Source: Streptomyces iranensis (GTDB lineage: Bacteria; Actinomycetota; Actinomycetes; Streptomycetales; Streptomycetaceae). From it: 64,000 nt of DNA. Each line of letters begins with the position of its first letter. Positions within the stretch are counted from its first letter, which is position 1. The notes under the pieces are model-generated. The model was not told the DNA's origin, did not search any database, and saw nothing but the letters and a program-made list of their open reading frames with translations. The DNA lies in contig NZ_JAGGLR010000005.1 in the NCBI RefSeq assembly GCF_017874715.1, positions 417,339 through 481,338 of the forward strand, read 5' to 3'. The position numbers were made by a program, and so were the translations under genes. This document shows, piece after piece, positions 9,791 to 17,912 of this stretch.

Positions 9791-10657
9791 GTGGCGGATG
9801 CGCGGGCGGGCGGAGCCCCGACCGTCCTGCGAGTCGTGCTCGGCAAACGGCTCCAGGACCTTCGGGAGAAGGCCGGGCTGTCGTTCGAACAGGCCGGGCG
9901 CGCCCTGGACGTCACCCATGCCACGATCCGGCGGATGGAGAAGGCCGAGGTCGGCCTGAAGCTCCCGTACGTCGAGAAGCTGCTGCGGACGTACGGCGTC
10001 GCCGACCCCGAGGAGGTCGAGGGGTTCCTCTCCCTCGCGCGCGAGGCCAACAAGGCCGGCTGGTGGCACCGGTTCCGCGACGTCCTGCCGGAGTGGTTCA
10101 ACACCTTCGTCAGCCTGGAGGTCGAGGCCAATCTGGTCCGGGCCTACGAGCCGCACTACATCCCAGGGCTGCTGCAGACCGAGGGCTACGCCCGCGCGGT
10201 GCTCCGCGCGGGCATGCCGCATGCGCCCGAATCGGAGATCGAGCGCAACGTGGCCCTCCGGATGGAGCGCCAGGCGCTGCTCGCCCGGGACAACCCGCCG
10301 ATGCTGTGGGTGGTCATGGACGAGACGGTGGTGCGCCGCCCCATCGGCGGCGCCGAGACCATGCGTGCCCAGATCACACGGCTCATCGAGGAGGCCGAGG
10401 CGCCTCATATCCGCCTGCAGATCATGCCGTTCGACGCCGGTCCGCACCCGGCGATGTACGGGCCCTTCCATATCTTCCGGTTCCCGATCCCGGAGCTGCC
10501 CGATATCGCGTACACGGAGACGCTCGTCAGCGGCTCCTACTTCGACCAGCGCGATGACGTATCGGCGTTCCTGGAGGCCCTGGACCGGATGTGCGCGCAG
10601 GCCGCGCCTGCACAGACGACTCAGGCGATTCTGAGTCGCATTCGCAAGGAGATCTGA
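9791..10657 (+). CDS. WhiJ-type regulator: XRE helix-turn-helix with DUF5753
   Basis: The 288-aa protein has an N-terminal HTH_31/XRE DNA-binding domain (about residues 17-70: RLQDLREKAGLSFEQAGRALDVTHATIRRMEKAE). A DUF5753 sensor domain (about 95-280) follows, containing YEPHYIPGLLQTEGYARAV and LRLQIMPF-like strands. This architecture is that of WhiJ and its many Streptomyces paralogues, which influence development and antibiotic production together with DUF397 partners. The GTG start at 9791 follows GGAGGGGGACG. The next gene, DUF397, starts 3 bp after its stop, so they are co-translated. The signal it senses is unknown. Confidence 0.92.
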   Translation: MADARAGGAPTVLRVVLGKRLQDLREKAGLSFEQAGRALDVTHATIRRMEKAEVGLKLPYVEKLLRTYGVADPEEVEGFLSLAREANKAGWWHRFRDVLPEWFNTFVSLEVEANLVRAYEPHYIPGLLQTEGYARAVLRAGMPHAPESEIERNVALRMERQALLARDNPPMLWVVMDETVVRRPIGGAETMRAQITRLIEEAEAPHIRLQIMPFDAGPHPAMYGPFHIFRFPIPELPDIAYTETLVSGSYFDQRDDVSAFLEALDRMCAQAAPAQTTQAILSRIRKEI

Positions 10658-10660
10658 ACG

Positions 10661-10912
10661 ATGGATCGCATATGCGGGAGCCGCGTCTACAGTGGCATGC
10701 CGGCAAGGGACCTCGGCAGCGAGGGCTGGCACAAGCCGTGGAGCGGTGGCAATGGGGGAAGCTGCGTCGAGGCGATGAGACTGACGGACGGACGGGTGGC
10801 GCTGCGCCAGTCGACCGACCCGGACGGACCGGCCCTGATCTACACCCATCTGGAGATGAAACGCTTCATCCAGAGTGCGAAGGCCGGGGAAGCGGACTTT
10901 TTGTTTCTGTGA
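10661..10912 (+). CDS. DUF397 protein, WhiJ-system partner
   Basis: The 83-aa product shows the DUF397 pattern: W-x-K/P-S-x2-N/G-x-G-x-CVE near residue 27-36, then VALRQSTDPDGPALIYT and a terminal helix EMKRFIQSAKAGEADF. DUF397 proteins are thought to antagonise or modulate the adjacent WhiJ-type regulator. The gene follows that regulator by 3 bp. Its last 47 bp overlap the 3' end of the radical SAM gene on the other strand. Confidence 0.9.
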   Translation: MDRICGSRVYSGMPARDLGSEGWHKPWSGGNGGSCVEAMRLTDGRVALRQSTDPDGPALIYTHLEMKRFIQSAKAGEADFLFL

Positions 10913-11849
10913 TGTCCTCCGGGACGTCCGGTTCTGTGACGCTCGTCGTGACCAGGGGGATCGAGGGGGAAACAGTGTGACCGACCGACCATGAAGTGAC
11001 CGGCGGGGGCGGCGCCGGGACGCGTTCCAGCACACCGCCCGCGAACACGTCGTACAGCGGAAGCGACTCCAGGTGCACATAGCCGATATGGCAGTCGCAG
11101 ACGGCCCGTGGGCACCGGCGGGGCCGTAGCGCCGCGCGGTACGACCCGTCGTAGAGATTGCCCAGTTCGGCAGGGACGAAATGGCAGCGGCGCACCGTGC
11201 CGTCGCCGTCCACCGAGATCACCGAGGCGCCGGTCCGGCATGGCAGACCGGCGCTTCGGTGCGGATGGCGGCTGTAGCCGAAGAGCGGGTCCAGCTCGGT
11301 CCACTCGGCCGCCTCGGCGTCGGTGTAGGTATGGCCCTCGGCCGCGTTCACCCACAGATACACCTGCTCGGGCAGGTCTGCGCGGAGTCGGCGGGCCTGG
11401 TCCAGATGGGCGGGCAGCCCCACGATGCCGACGCTGTGGCGCACCCCGCGCGTGGCCAGCTCCCCGCACTTGGCGAGGAACCGGTCGTACGGCGTCTGGT
11501 CCGGGTGGTAGGTGCACCACAGGGCGAGGGTGGCGGGGTCCGCCTCGGCCGTCCAGCCGGTACGGCAGCTCAGATTGGTCTGGATGGCCACCCGCTGGAC
11601 ATGCGGCAGATGGCTGAGCTCGATGAGCGCCCGGCGGTACCAGGAGCGCACCAGCCCCTCGCCCCACGGGGTGAACAGCACCGACAGCCGGTCGCCGGTC
11701 TGCTCCGCCGCCCAGGCCGTGAACCGCTCCAGCGCGGCGCGGTCGGCGCGCAGCCGCTCCGGGCTGTCCCGGCGCTTGGCGAACGGGCAGTACGGACAGT
11801 CGTAGTCGCACGAGGCGAGCGGACCCCGGTACAGAATGGTCAAGTCCAC
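10866..11849 (-). CDS. STM4011-family radical SAM protein
   Basis: A 327-aa radical SAM enzyme. The cluster motif is C-x3-C-x2-C (C14, C18, C21 in SCDYDCPYCPFAKR) at the very N-terminus, followed by LSVLFTPWGEGL and VAIQTNLS barrel strands. Two further cysteine groups near the C-terminus (CRTG, RRCHF, CPRAVCDCHIGY) suggest an additional metal site of SPASM-like style; that is inference. GTG at 11849 fits best: GAGGGG lies 7 bp upstream and the family normally begins MTILYRGP. The STM4012 gene ends 11 bp before it. It is the last gene of the STM4015-4011 operon. The C-terminal 35 or so residues (PPPPVTSW onward) look non-conserved and run through the end of the convergent DUF397 gene. Confidence 0.9.
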   Translation of the reverse strand: MDLTILYRGPLASCDYDCPYCPFAKRRDSPERLRADRAALERFTAWAAEQTGDRLSVLFTPWGEGLVRSWYRRALIELSHLPHVQRVAIQTNLSCRTGWTAEADPATLALWCTYHPDQTPYDRFLAKCGELATRGVRHSVGIVGLPAHLDQARRLRADLPEQVYLWVNAAEGHTYTDAEAAEWTELDPLFGYSRHPHRSAGLPCRTGASVISVDGDGTVRRCHFVPAELGNLYDGSYRAALRPRRCPRAVCDCHIGYVHLESLPLYDVFAGGVLERVPAPPPPVTSWSVGHTVSPSIPLVTTSVTEPDVPEDITETKSPLPRPSHSG

Positions 11850-11860
11850 GCCCACGCCCC

Positions 11861-13231
11861 TCACTTCAGGTCGTACGCGGCCATGGCGGCGCGCACGGCA
11901 GGCGAGAACAGCTCGGGGCCCAGGGCGTCGGAGTGCGCCAGCCCCTCGGGGGACAGCCGCAGGTGTCCGGGGGCCGCGTCCGGGTCCAGCCAGCCGCGGC
12001 CCCGGAACCGGGCCAGCTCGGCGGGGAAGTCCTCGGCCGGATCGGTGCCGAACCGGGCCCGGTACTCCGCCGCCGCCATGCCCTCGGCCTGGAGGACGGA
12101 CTGCAGCAGATGGCGCCGGCGGGCCTCGTCGCCCGTCATCCACCGGCCGTGCTCGGCGCGGGCGAAGTCGGCCGCGGGCCGGGAGACATAGTCGTCGACG
12201 ATGCCGCGTATCTCCCGCATGTCGACCGCGTAGTCGAACGAGTAGTGCAGGGCGGAGGTGTAGGAGCGGGCGCCGCAGCCGAGGCCGACCATGCCGTCCG
12301 TCTGGCAGGCGTGGTCCTCCCCGCCGGTGGCGGGCGCGCCCGGGGCGCGGAACATCCGCATCGAGACCTGCTCATAGCCGTGGGCGAGCAGATGGTCGCG
12401 GCCCGCGCGGTACAGCCGCAGCCGCCGCTCGTCCCACTCCGGGTCCCACGCCGGGTCCCACTCCGCCTCCGGCTCCCTGGCCTCCTTACGGCCGAGCCCG
12501 GTCAGCGGGCGGACATAGAGGGGATAGAGATACAGCTCCTCCGGGCGCCAGGCCAGGGCGGCGTCCAGGGAATGGCGCCAGCTGTCCGCGGTCTGACCGT
12601 CGATGCCGTAGATCAGATCGATGTTGAGCACCGGGATGCCCGCCTCCCGGATCCGGCCCAGTGCCGCCTCCACATCGGCCCGGCGCTGCGGCCGCACCGC
12701 CGAGCGCGCCTCCGCGTCGACGAAGCTCTGCACCCCCAGGCTCAGCCGGGTGGCGCCGCGCCCGGCCAGCACCGCCAGCCGGTCGGCCGTGGCGGTGGCC
12801 GGGGACGCCTCGACCGAGAGCGGCACCGCGCCCAGGTCCGCGCCCATCCCCTTCTCGGCGATGTCGCAGAGCCGCTCCAGCTCGGCCGCCTCCAGGAACG
12901 TCGGGGTGCCGCCGCCGAACGCCGCGGCGGCGAACCGGGCGTCCGCGCCGAGCGCCTCGCGCACCGCCCCCGCCTGCCGCTCCAGCGCGTCCAGATAGGC
13001 GGTCACCAGCCCCTCGGGGGCGCCGATCCGGGTGAAGAGGTTGCAGAAGCCGCAGCGCACCTCGCAGAAGGGGATGTGCAGATAGAGCGACAGCGCGTCC
13101 CTCGGCTCGGCCGCCCACAGCTCGCGCAGCGCGGGGCGCTCCACGAGCGGCCGGTAGGCGGTCTTGTGCGGATAGGCGTAGACGTACGACTGGTAGGGGC
13201 GGACGGTGGAGTCGAGCGTGCTGATGTTCAT
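11861..13231 (-). CDS. STM4012-family radical SAM protein (HemW/coproporphyrinogen-oxidase-like)
   Basis: The 456-aa protein carries LYLHIPFCEVRCGFC, the HemN/HemW-type C-x3-C-x2-C motif (C56, C60, C63), then AAAFGGGTPTFLEAAELERL and LSLGVQSFVDAEARSA, and the family C-terminal domain with ACQTDGMVGLGCGARSYTSALHYS. The resemblance to HemW does not mean haem handling. Within this operon it is the STM4012 family, named after a Salmonella locus and of unknown substrate. Its ATG overlaps the upstream stop (ATGA), so it is translationally coupled to the hydrolase gene. Confidence 0.93.
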   Translation of the reverse strand: MNISTLDSTVRPYQSYVYAYPHKTAYRPLVERPALRELWAAEPRDALSLYLHIPFCEVRCGFCNLFTRIGAPEGLVTAYLDALERQAGAVREALGADARFAAAAFGGGTPTFLEAAELERLCDIAEKGMGADLGAVPLSVEASPATATADRLAVLAGRGATRLSLGVQSFVDAEARSAVRPQRRADVEAALGRIREAGIPVLNIDLIYGIDGQTADSWRHSLDAALAWRPEELYLYPLYVRPLTGLGRKEAREPEAEWDPAWDPEWDERRLRLYRAGRDHLLAHGYEQVSMRMFRAPGAPATGGEDHACQTDGMVGLGCGARSYTSALHYSFDYAVDMREIRGIVDDYVSRPAADFARAEHGRWMTGDEARRRHLLQSVLQAEGMAAAEYRARFGTDPAEDFPAELARFRGRGWLDPDAAPGHLRLSPEGLAHSDALGPELFSPAVRAAMAAYDLK

Positions 13232-14052
13232 CGGGCCTCGAGGAAGAAGTGGGTGTACGGCACGGTCCAGACGGCCTCATGGCCGAGCCGGTGGCCGGTG
13301 TAGCCGTCGTCGCCGTACGCGGTGCCGTGGTCGGAGCAGACGATCGCGAAGGCGGGACCACGGCGGCTCAGGGCGGCCAGCAGCCGGTCGACATGGCTAT
13401 CGACGTACTCCAGCGCGGCGGCGTGGGTGGCGCGGGTGTCGCCCGCCTCGCGGGTGGCCCCGGGCAGATGGAACCAGTTGGGCTGGTGCAGCGCCGAGAC
13501 ATTGACGAAGAGGAACAGCCGGCGGCCGGGGTCCAGACCGGCGATCACCTGCTCGGCGCGGTCGATCTGCGCCTCGAAGGAGGTGGCGGAGGTGACGCCG
13601 AACTCCGGCTCCCAGTGGCTCTCCTGGAAGTAGCCGGGCAGCACCGAACCCAGCGGCCCCCGCTGGTTGAAGAAGCCGACCCCGCCGACGCACACCGTGT
13701 GATACCCGGCCGCCGCGAGCCCCGACACCAGATCGGGGGTCTCGAAGACATAGGTGCCCGCCGCGGTGGTCTCGCTGCCCGCGAAGCGGGCCGCGAACAG
13801 CCGGCGGTGCGGTCCGGGGGCGGCCGGGGTCGGCAGGAAACCCGCGAACATCGCCTGGTGGGAGGCGTAGGTGAAGCTGCCGGGGGCATGCCGCTCATCC
13901 CAGACGCCGCCCGGCATCCGGGCGCTGAGGTGCGGGGTCCGTCCGGCGGCCGCCAGTTCGGCCGCCACGTCGTGGCGCAGGGTGTCGAGGGTGAGCAGCA
14001 GCAGGTCGTGGCTGCCCACCACCTCGTTCATATCGGGCTCAGACAACGGCAT
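13228..14052 (-). CDS. STM4013/SEN3800-family hydrolase (alkaline phosphatase/sulfatase fold)
   Basis: A 274-aa metal-dependent hydrolase. HDLLLLTLDTLRHDV holds the first metal-binding Asp and the likely Thr nucleophile position. FAIVCSDHGTAYGDDGYTGHRLGHE holds the second metal ligands (Asp-His, then His). These are the landmarks of the alkaline-phosphatase superfamily. ATG at 14052 has AGGAGG about 9 bp upstream and overlaps the STM4014 gene by 14 bp; an internal ATG 8 codons on is possible. No signal peptide is seen, so it acts in the cytoplasm on an unknown phospho-, phosphono- or sulfo-ester. Confidence 0.9.
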   Translation of the reverse strand: MPLSEPDMNEVVGSHDLLLLTLDTLRHDVAAELAAAGRTPHLSARMPGGVWDERHAPGSFTYASHQAMFAGFLPTPAAPGPHRRLFAARFAGSETTAAGTYVFETPDLVSGLAAAGYHTVCVGGVGFFNQRGPLGSVLPGYFQESHWEPEFGVTSATSFEAQIDRAEQVIAGLDPGRRLFLFVNVSALHQPNWFHLPGATREAGDTRATHAAALEYVDSHVDRLLAALSRRGPAFAIVCSDHGTAYGDDGYTGHRLGHEAVWTVPYTHFFLEAR

Positions 14053-15166
14053 CGGGGTGGGCCTCCTCGCGGGCGCGGAGCACGGCGGCGACCTGGGCCG
14101 CATAGGTGTCAAGACCCTCCGCGCCACTGACGGGCAGACCGGTCAGCCGGGGCAGCAGATCGCCGAACGCGTTGACCTCGCCCACGGCGAACCGCCGCCA
14201 CCCCGTGCCGGGCAGCAGATCCACCCCGACGCACATGGTGCGCGGGAAGCGCTCCGCCGCCCGCTCCGCGGTGCCCAGCACCTCGCTCCAGGCCACCCCG
14301 GCCGCCTCCGCCGCCGCGCGGGCGGCGGCCAGATCGCCGCGCACCCCGCCGAGATGGAGATTGGTCATGGGGGAGCGGCTGGTGCGCACCACGGCATGGG
14401 TGGCCCTGCCTCCCACCACCACGACCCGCAGATCGGCCACCCGCTTGTCCTGGGCCGCCTTGGGCAGCCAGCGCTCGATGTGCAGCCCGTCCGGCGCCAG
14501 GGTGTCGACGATGGCGGCGATCTCCGCCTCGCTGTCGTACCGCCGCACCCGCAGCGAGTTGAACAGCCGGCCGTCCTCCGTGCGCTCCACGGAGGTGGTG
14601 GCCCGCACCCGGCCGGGGCCCGCCGTCTCCATGGCGAGCACCCCGGACGCGGACGAGCCGTGGGCCAGTTTCACGAAGGCGCGCCGCAGCCCCGAGGTGC
14701 CGAGCGCGGCCCGCACATCGTCCCAGCCGCGCACCGGCGGCGCCTGCGGCCCGGAGGTCGGCGAGGGCGGGACCGGGACGCCCGCGGCGTCCAGTACCCC
14801 GTGGCACAGCCGCTTGTCGAACAGGACGGCCAGCTCGCCCGGGTCGTTCAGCAGCGTGGCCCCGGCCGTGCGCGCCGCCGCCGCGATACCCCGGACGGCC
14901 TCGGTGAACCGCGCGTACCAGCGGCCGGTGCCCTCGACCCGGGTGGGGTCGCAGGCGCCGCGCAGCAGCCACTCCACCTCCTCGTCCTCGCCCGGCGAGT
15001 CGATCCGTACGATCTCGGCGGGCTCGAACGCGGCGCCGTCGGTCAGTACGTCGCGCCAAGCCAGCATCCGGGGCGGGGGCAGCCCGGCGGTCACGACGGC
15101 GTCGGTGAACATCTCCACCCGTCGGCCGCCCGGATTGCCGACCACGGCGAAGCGCGTCTCATTCAT
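14039..15166 (-). CDS. STM4014-family protein (ATP-grasp-like)
   Basis: The 375-aa product begins RFAVVGNPGGRRVEMF and has segments that look like an ATP-grasp fold: FDKRLCHGVLDAAGVPVPPS (the usual lid helix), RRAFVKLAHGSSASGVLAM (the ATP-binding Lys with a small Gly-rich loop), and MCVGVDLLPGTGWRRFAVGEVNAFGDLLPRL near the C-terminus with the metal-binding E-x-N. ATP-grasp enzymes ligate carboxylates to amines or thiols. This one would provide the ligation step of the operon, but no substrate is known. It overlaps the next gene by 14 bp. Confidence 0.87.
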   Translation of the reverse strand: MNETRFAVVGNPGGRRVEMFTDAVVTAGLPPPRMLAWRDVLTDGAAFEPAEIVRIDSPGEDEEVEWLLRGACDPTRVEGTGRWYARFTEAVRGIAAAARTAGATLLNDPGELAVLFDKRLCHGVLDAAGVPVPPSPTSGPQAPPVRGWDDVRAALGTSGLRRAFVKLAHGSSASGVLAMETAGPGRVRATTSVERTEDGRLFNSLRVRRYDSEAEIAAIVDTLAPDGLHIERWLPKAAQDKRVADLRVVVVGGRATHAVVRTSRSPMTNLHLGGVRGDLAAARAAAEAAGVAWSEVLGTAERAAERFPRTMCVGVDLLPGTGWRRFAVGEVNAFGDLLPRLTGLPVSGAEGLDTYAAQVAAVLRAREEAHPDAVV

Positions 15167-15184
15167 GAACGGGAGCCTTCCCGG

Positions 15185-16123
15185 TCACTCGTTGGCGGCG
15201 GTGTAGCGGTCGCCGCTCGCGTACTCGTAGGGCTTCACGGACATCTCGACCTTCACCCCGGACGGCTCCAGGGCCCCGCGCAGCCGCTGCTCCATGGGTG
15301 CGGAGACCCAGTTGTGGTCCAGATCGAGCCGCTGCAGGTGGGTGAGCGGCTGCCCGTCGAGCAGCGCCGCCGCGCCCTCGTCGGTGAGCACCCCCATGGA
15401 CAGGGCGAGGGATTCGAGCTGGGCGACCACAGGGGCCGCCGCCATGGCGACCGCGATCTCGTCCTGGATCTCGCTGTTCTGCACGCCCAGGTGGCGCAGC
15501 GCGGGGAACCTACCGGCGCTCAGGATCGGGGCGAGGTCGGCGACGGTGGCATCGCCCCCGTACTCTTCCACACCGAGCCACATCTCCAGGTGCTCGAGCG
15601 CGGGAAGGTCGCTGGCGGCGACCCCGCGCACCACCGCGCCGGGCAGCCCGCCGGTCTCGAAGCGGAGCGTGCGCAGGTTGGCATGGGTCACGGCGGGGAA
15701 GGACAGCTTGCTCCCACCGCGGACGCTCAACTCGCGCAGGCCGGGATAGGCATGGAGGAGCGGTGTCACATCGGACTGCTCGATCCAGGAGATCTCCGAC
15801 TCCTCCGCGGTCATGTCGCCGATGAAGACCGCCTCCAGCGAGGTCAGCCGGTCTTTGGCCATGAGGAGCGGCTCGATGACTGCGTCGGCATCGCTTTCGT
15901 AGATCTCGTCCCATTGACCGATGATCAGCGCGCGCACCCGGTGGGGGGCCACCGAGGTCAGGAAGTGGTGGAAACGCTCATCGAAATCGTATTTCCCATC
16001 GGCGGGGGCGGAGATCCGCCAGGCGACGGTGTCCGGCTCGGGCAGCGAGACCTCCTTGTCGGGCAGCGGGACGTCGAAGGCCGGAAGGCCGTGGAATTCG
16101 TTCAGGTGGTCCAGGATTGACAT
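15185..16123 (-). CDS. STM4015-family leucine-rich-repeat protein
   Basis: A 312-aa protein with an N-terminal about 90-residue domain (FDVPLPDKEVSLPEPDTVAWRIS, then FHHFLTSVAPHRVRALIIGQWDEIYE) and leucine-rich repeats over about residues 100-290. Examples are TPLLHAYPGLRELSVRGG, LPALEHLEMWLG, FPALRHLGVQNSEI and LTHLQRLDLDHNWVS. LRRs are protein-binding scaffolds, so it may hold the other pathway enzymes or a protein substrate. AGGAG lies 8 bp before the ATG. It is the first gene of the operon and is separated from STM4014 by 18 bp. Conserved residues LDHNW near the end are a family signature in WGR/STM4015-type proteins. Confidence 0.9.
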   Translation of the reverse strand: MSILDHLNEFHGLPAFDVPLPDKEVSLPEPDTVAWRISAPADGKYDFDERFHHFLTSVAPHRVRALIIGQWDEIYESDADAVIEPLLMAKDRLTSLEAVFIGDMTAEESEISWIEQSDVTPLLHAYPGLRELSVRGGSKLSFPAVTHANLRTLRFETGGLPGAVVRGVAASDLPALEHLEMWLGVEEYGGDATVADLAPILSAGRFPALRHLGVQNSEIQDEIAVAMAAAPVVAQLESLALSMGVLTDEGAAALLDGQPLTHLQRLDLDHNWVSAPMEQRLRGALEPSGVKVEMSVKPYEYASGDRYTAANE

Positions 16124-16324
16124 GAGCGGTATCTCCTGATGTGTTCGCGTGGGCGTGCCTGATTCCGTATGGCGTGCGAAGAGTTGTATCAAGCGCCACC
16201 GACAGCCGTTCCGGTGGGCGTTGCCGGGGACGGCGTTGTCGGTGCCTCCCTGTAGCGTCATGATCATCGACCGGCCCTCGCGTGGCTCGGTGGGTCAACA
16301 CGGCTTTGGTGAAAGGGAATTGGC
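16124..16324. other. Divergent promoter region of the STM4015 operon
   Basis: This 201-bp gap separates the minus-strand STM4015-4011 operon from the plus-strand 108-aa/DUF6745 unit. Base composition is lower in GC than the flanking genes near 16150-16200 and 16300-16324, as expected for promoters. I see no clear long palindrome. Confidence 0.5.
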
Positions 16325-16651
16325 ATGTACCGACAGGGCGACGTCCTGATCGTTCCGGTGGCGGCGGAGGCGCTGCCCCCGGGCATCGACGCGCTGCCGC
16401 GGCAGCCGAGGGACGGGCGGGGCCGGCTGGTGCTGGCGCTCGGCGAGGTGACCGGGCACGCCCATGCGGTGGTCGGGCCGGGCACGCTGGTGCGCGAGTC
16501 GGATCCGTTCGGCGTCTCCTACCTCCATCTCCCCGACGGTGGGCGGGTGGTGCACGAGGAGCATGCGGCGATACCGCTGCCCAAGGGCTGGTACCGCGTG
16601 GTGCGTCAGCGGGAGTACGCGCCGGGCGCCGTGCGCGTCGTGGCGGACTGA
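16325..16651 (+). CDS. Conserved hypothetical protein, first gene of a two-gene unit
   Basis: A 108-aa soluble protein beginning MYRQGDVLIVPV, with the core VLALGEVTGHAHAV and the end RVVHEEHAAIPLPKGWYRVVRQREY. The pattern GEVTGHAHAV followed by HEEH.....GWY.V is recognisable in small uncharacterised bacterial proteins; the His/Glu-rich set (GHAH, HEEH) suggests a small metal-binding beta-barrel, which is inference. It is followed 17 bp later by the DUF6745-like gene, and the two are divergent from the STM4015 operon. No function is assigned. Confidence 0.8.
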   Translation: MYRQGDVLIVPVAAEALPPGIDALPRQPRDGRGRLVLALGEVTGHAHAVVGPGTLVRESDPFGVSYLHLPDGGRVVHEEHAAIPLPKGWYRVVRQREYAPGAVRVVAD

Positions 16652-16668
16652 GAGCGGGGGAGCGGACG

Positions 16669-17829
16669 ATGACGACGGCGACTGCGACGGTGGTGGAGAG
16701 CGGAATGAATGGGGCGAACACGCTCGTGGACGAGGACCGGGCGGCGCGCTGGCGCGCGGTCGCCGCGGCCACCGGCCCGGCCGACCGGGAGACGGCCGAG
16801 GCGGGCCTCCGCCGCGCCTATGAGCAGGCCGGGCTCAGCGCGCCCGAGCGGATCGTGTGGGCCGGTTCCCCGCTGGCGGCCACGGCGGCGGTGCTGCTGC
16901 TGACCGGGCAGGAGGAGCGGCTGCCCCGGGAGGTCGCCGAGCGGGCGGCGGACATGCTGCGGGCGGCCGGGGTCGAGCCGGTCGCGAGCGCCGTGGGCGC
17001 CTCGGTGCGGGAGGCCGTGCGCACCCATCCGTGGGCGCGCGCCAGGCGGCGGCTCCATGACGCCCTGGGCCCGGCCGGCTGGGCCGGGCGGTGGGCGCTC
17101 GCGGCGGCGCCGCTGTGGGAGGTCACCCGCGCCCTCACCGAGCGCGTCCGCACCGGGGTCGTCGAGGCCCTGGCGCCGGATCCGGACTCGGGCCAGGGCG
17201 CGGCCGTCCGGCTCGCCCTGCTGGACGCGGTGCTGGGGCAGCATGACGCACCCTGGCTGGCCGCCGTGGCGGACGGGGCGGAGTCCGACCCGCTGGCCGG
17301 CCTCGCCGCGGTCGCCCGCGCCGCCGGCTGGTGGTGGCCGTACGAGAAGGCCGTGATCGTCGCGGAGCGCCCGGTGGAGCTGCACCGCGACGAGGCGGGC
17401 CGTCTGGACCGCGGCGACGGCCCCGCCCTCGCCTTCCCCGACGGCTTCGCGCTGTACGCCTGGCGGGGCATGCCGGTGCCCGCGGCCTTCCTGCAGCAGC
17501 TCGGCGAGCTGACCCCGGACCGCATCCGCGAGGAGGAGAACGCGGAGCTGCGCCGGGTGATGCTGGAGCACTACGGCTATGAGCGCTATCTCGACGAGTC
17601 CGGGGCGCGGCCGGTGCACCGCGACGAGACCGGGGTCCTGTGGCGCATCGAGCTGGACGGGGACGAGCCGGTGGCGATGGTGGAGGTGGTCAACTCCACG
17701 CCGGAGCCGGACGGTACCCACCGCACATACTGGCTGCGCGTGCCGCCCCAGGTCCGGACCGCCCGCGAGGGCGTCGCCTGGACCTTCGGGGTGGACGCCG
17801 ACACCTACCGCCCCGAGCGCGAGACCTGA
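16669..17829 (+). CDS. DUF6745-like protein
   Basis: The 386-aa product is soluble and mostly alpha-helical in its first two thirds. The C-terminal region LVHRDETGVLWRIELDGDEPVAMVEVVNSTPEPDGTHRTYWLRVPP is the part I associate with DUF6745 (full string not quoted beyond 20 residues in the key part: WRIELDGDEPVAMVEVVNST). ATG at 16669 follows GGGGGAGCGG. It is probably co-transcribed with the preceding 108-aa gene. No catalytic motif can be named. Such proteins occur next to LRR-type genes in other actinomycetes, as here; the functional link is not established. Confidence 0.7.
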   Translation: MTTATATVVESGMNGANTLVDEDRAARWRAVAAATGPADRETAEAGLRRAYEQAGLSAPERIVWAGSPLAATAAVLLLTGQEERLPREVAERAADMLRAAGVEPVASAVGASVREAVRTHPWARARRRLHDALGPAGWAGRWALAAAPLWEVTRALTERVRTGVVEALAPDPDSGQGAAVRLALLDAVLGQHDAPWLAAVADGAESDPLAGLAAVARAAGWWWPYEKAVIVAERPVELHRDEAGRLDRGDGPALAFPDGFALYAWRGMPVPAAFLQQLGELTPDRIREEENAELRRVMLEHYGYERYLDESGARPVHRDETGVLWRIELDGDEPVAMVEVVNSTPEPDGTHRTYWLRVPPQVRTAREGVAWTFGVDADTYRPERET

Positions 17830-17912
17830 CCCTGCGTCAGATCACCTTCGTACGCTCGGAATTGCGCCCGGGAACGCTCCGGGGGCGGCTCAATTGCTCA
17901 TCCCGGCACAAA

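Noticed and set aside
12423..12475. Short direct repeats TCCCACTCCGGG in the STM4012 gene as a regulatory array
   Set aside because: They code for in-frame EWDPAWDPEWDE residues and look like a simple acidic-loop expansion in the protein.
13736..13800. Frameshift in the STM4013 hydrolase gene
   Set aside because: The frame is open throughout and both metal-binding regions are in the same frame.
13871..16120. Plus-strand open frame of 749 codons
   Set aside because: Antisense to the STM4013-4015 genes, which have clear family features; no motif in the frame.
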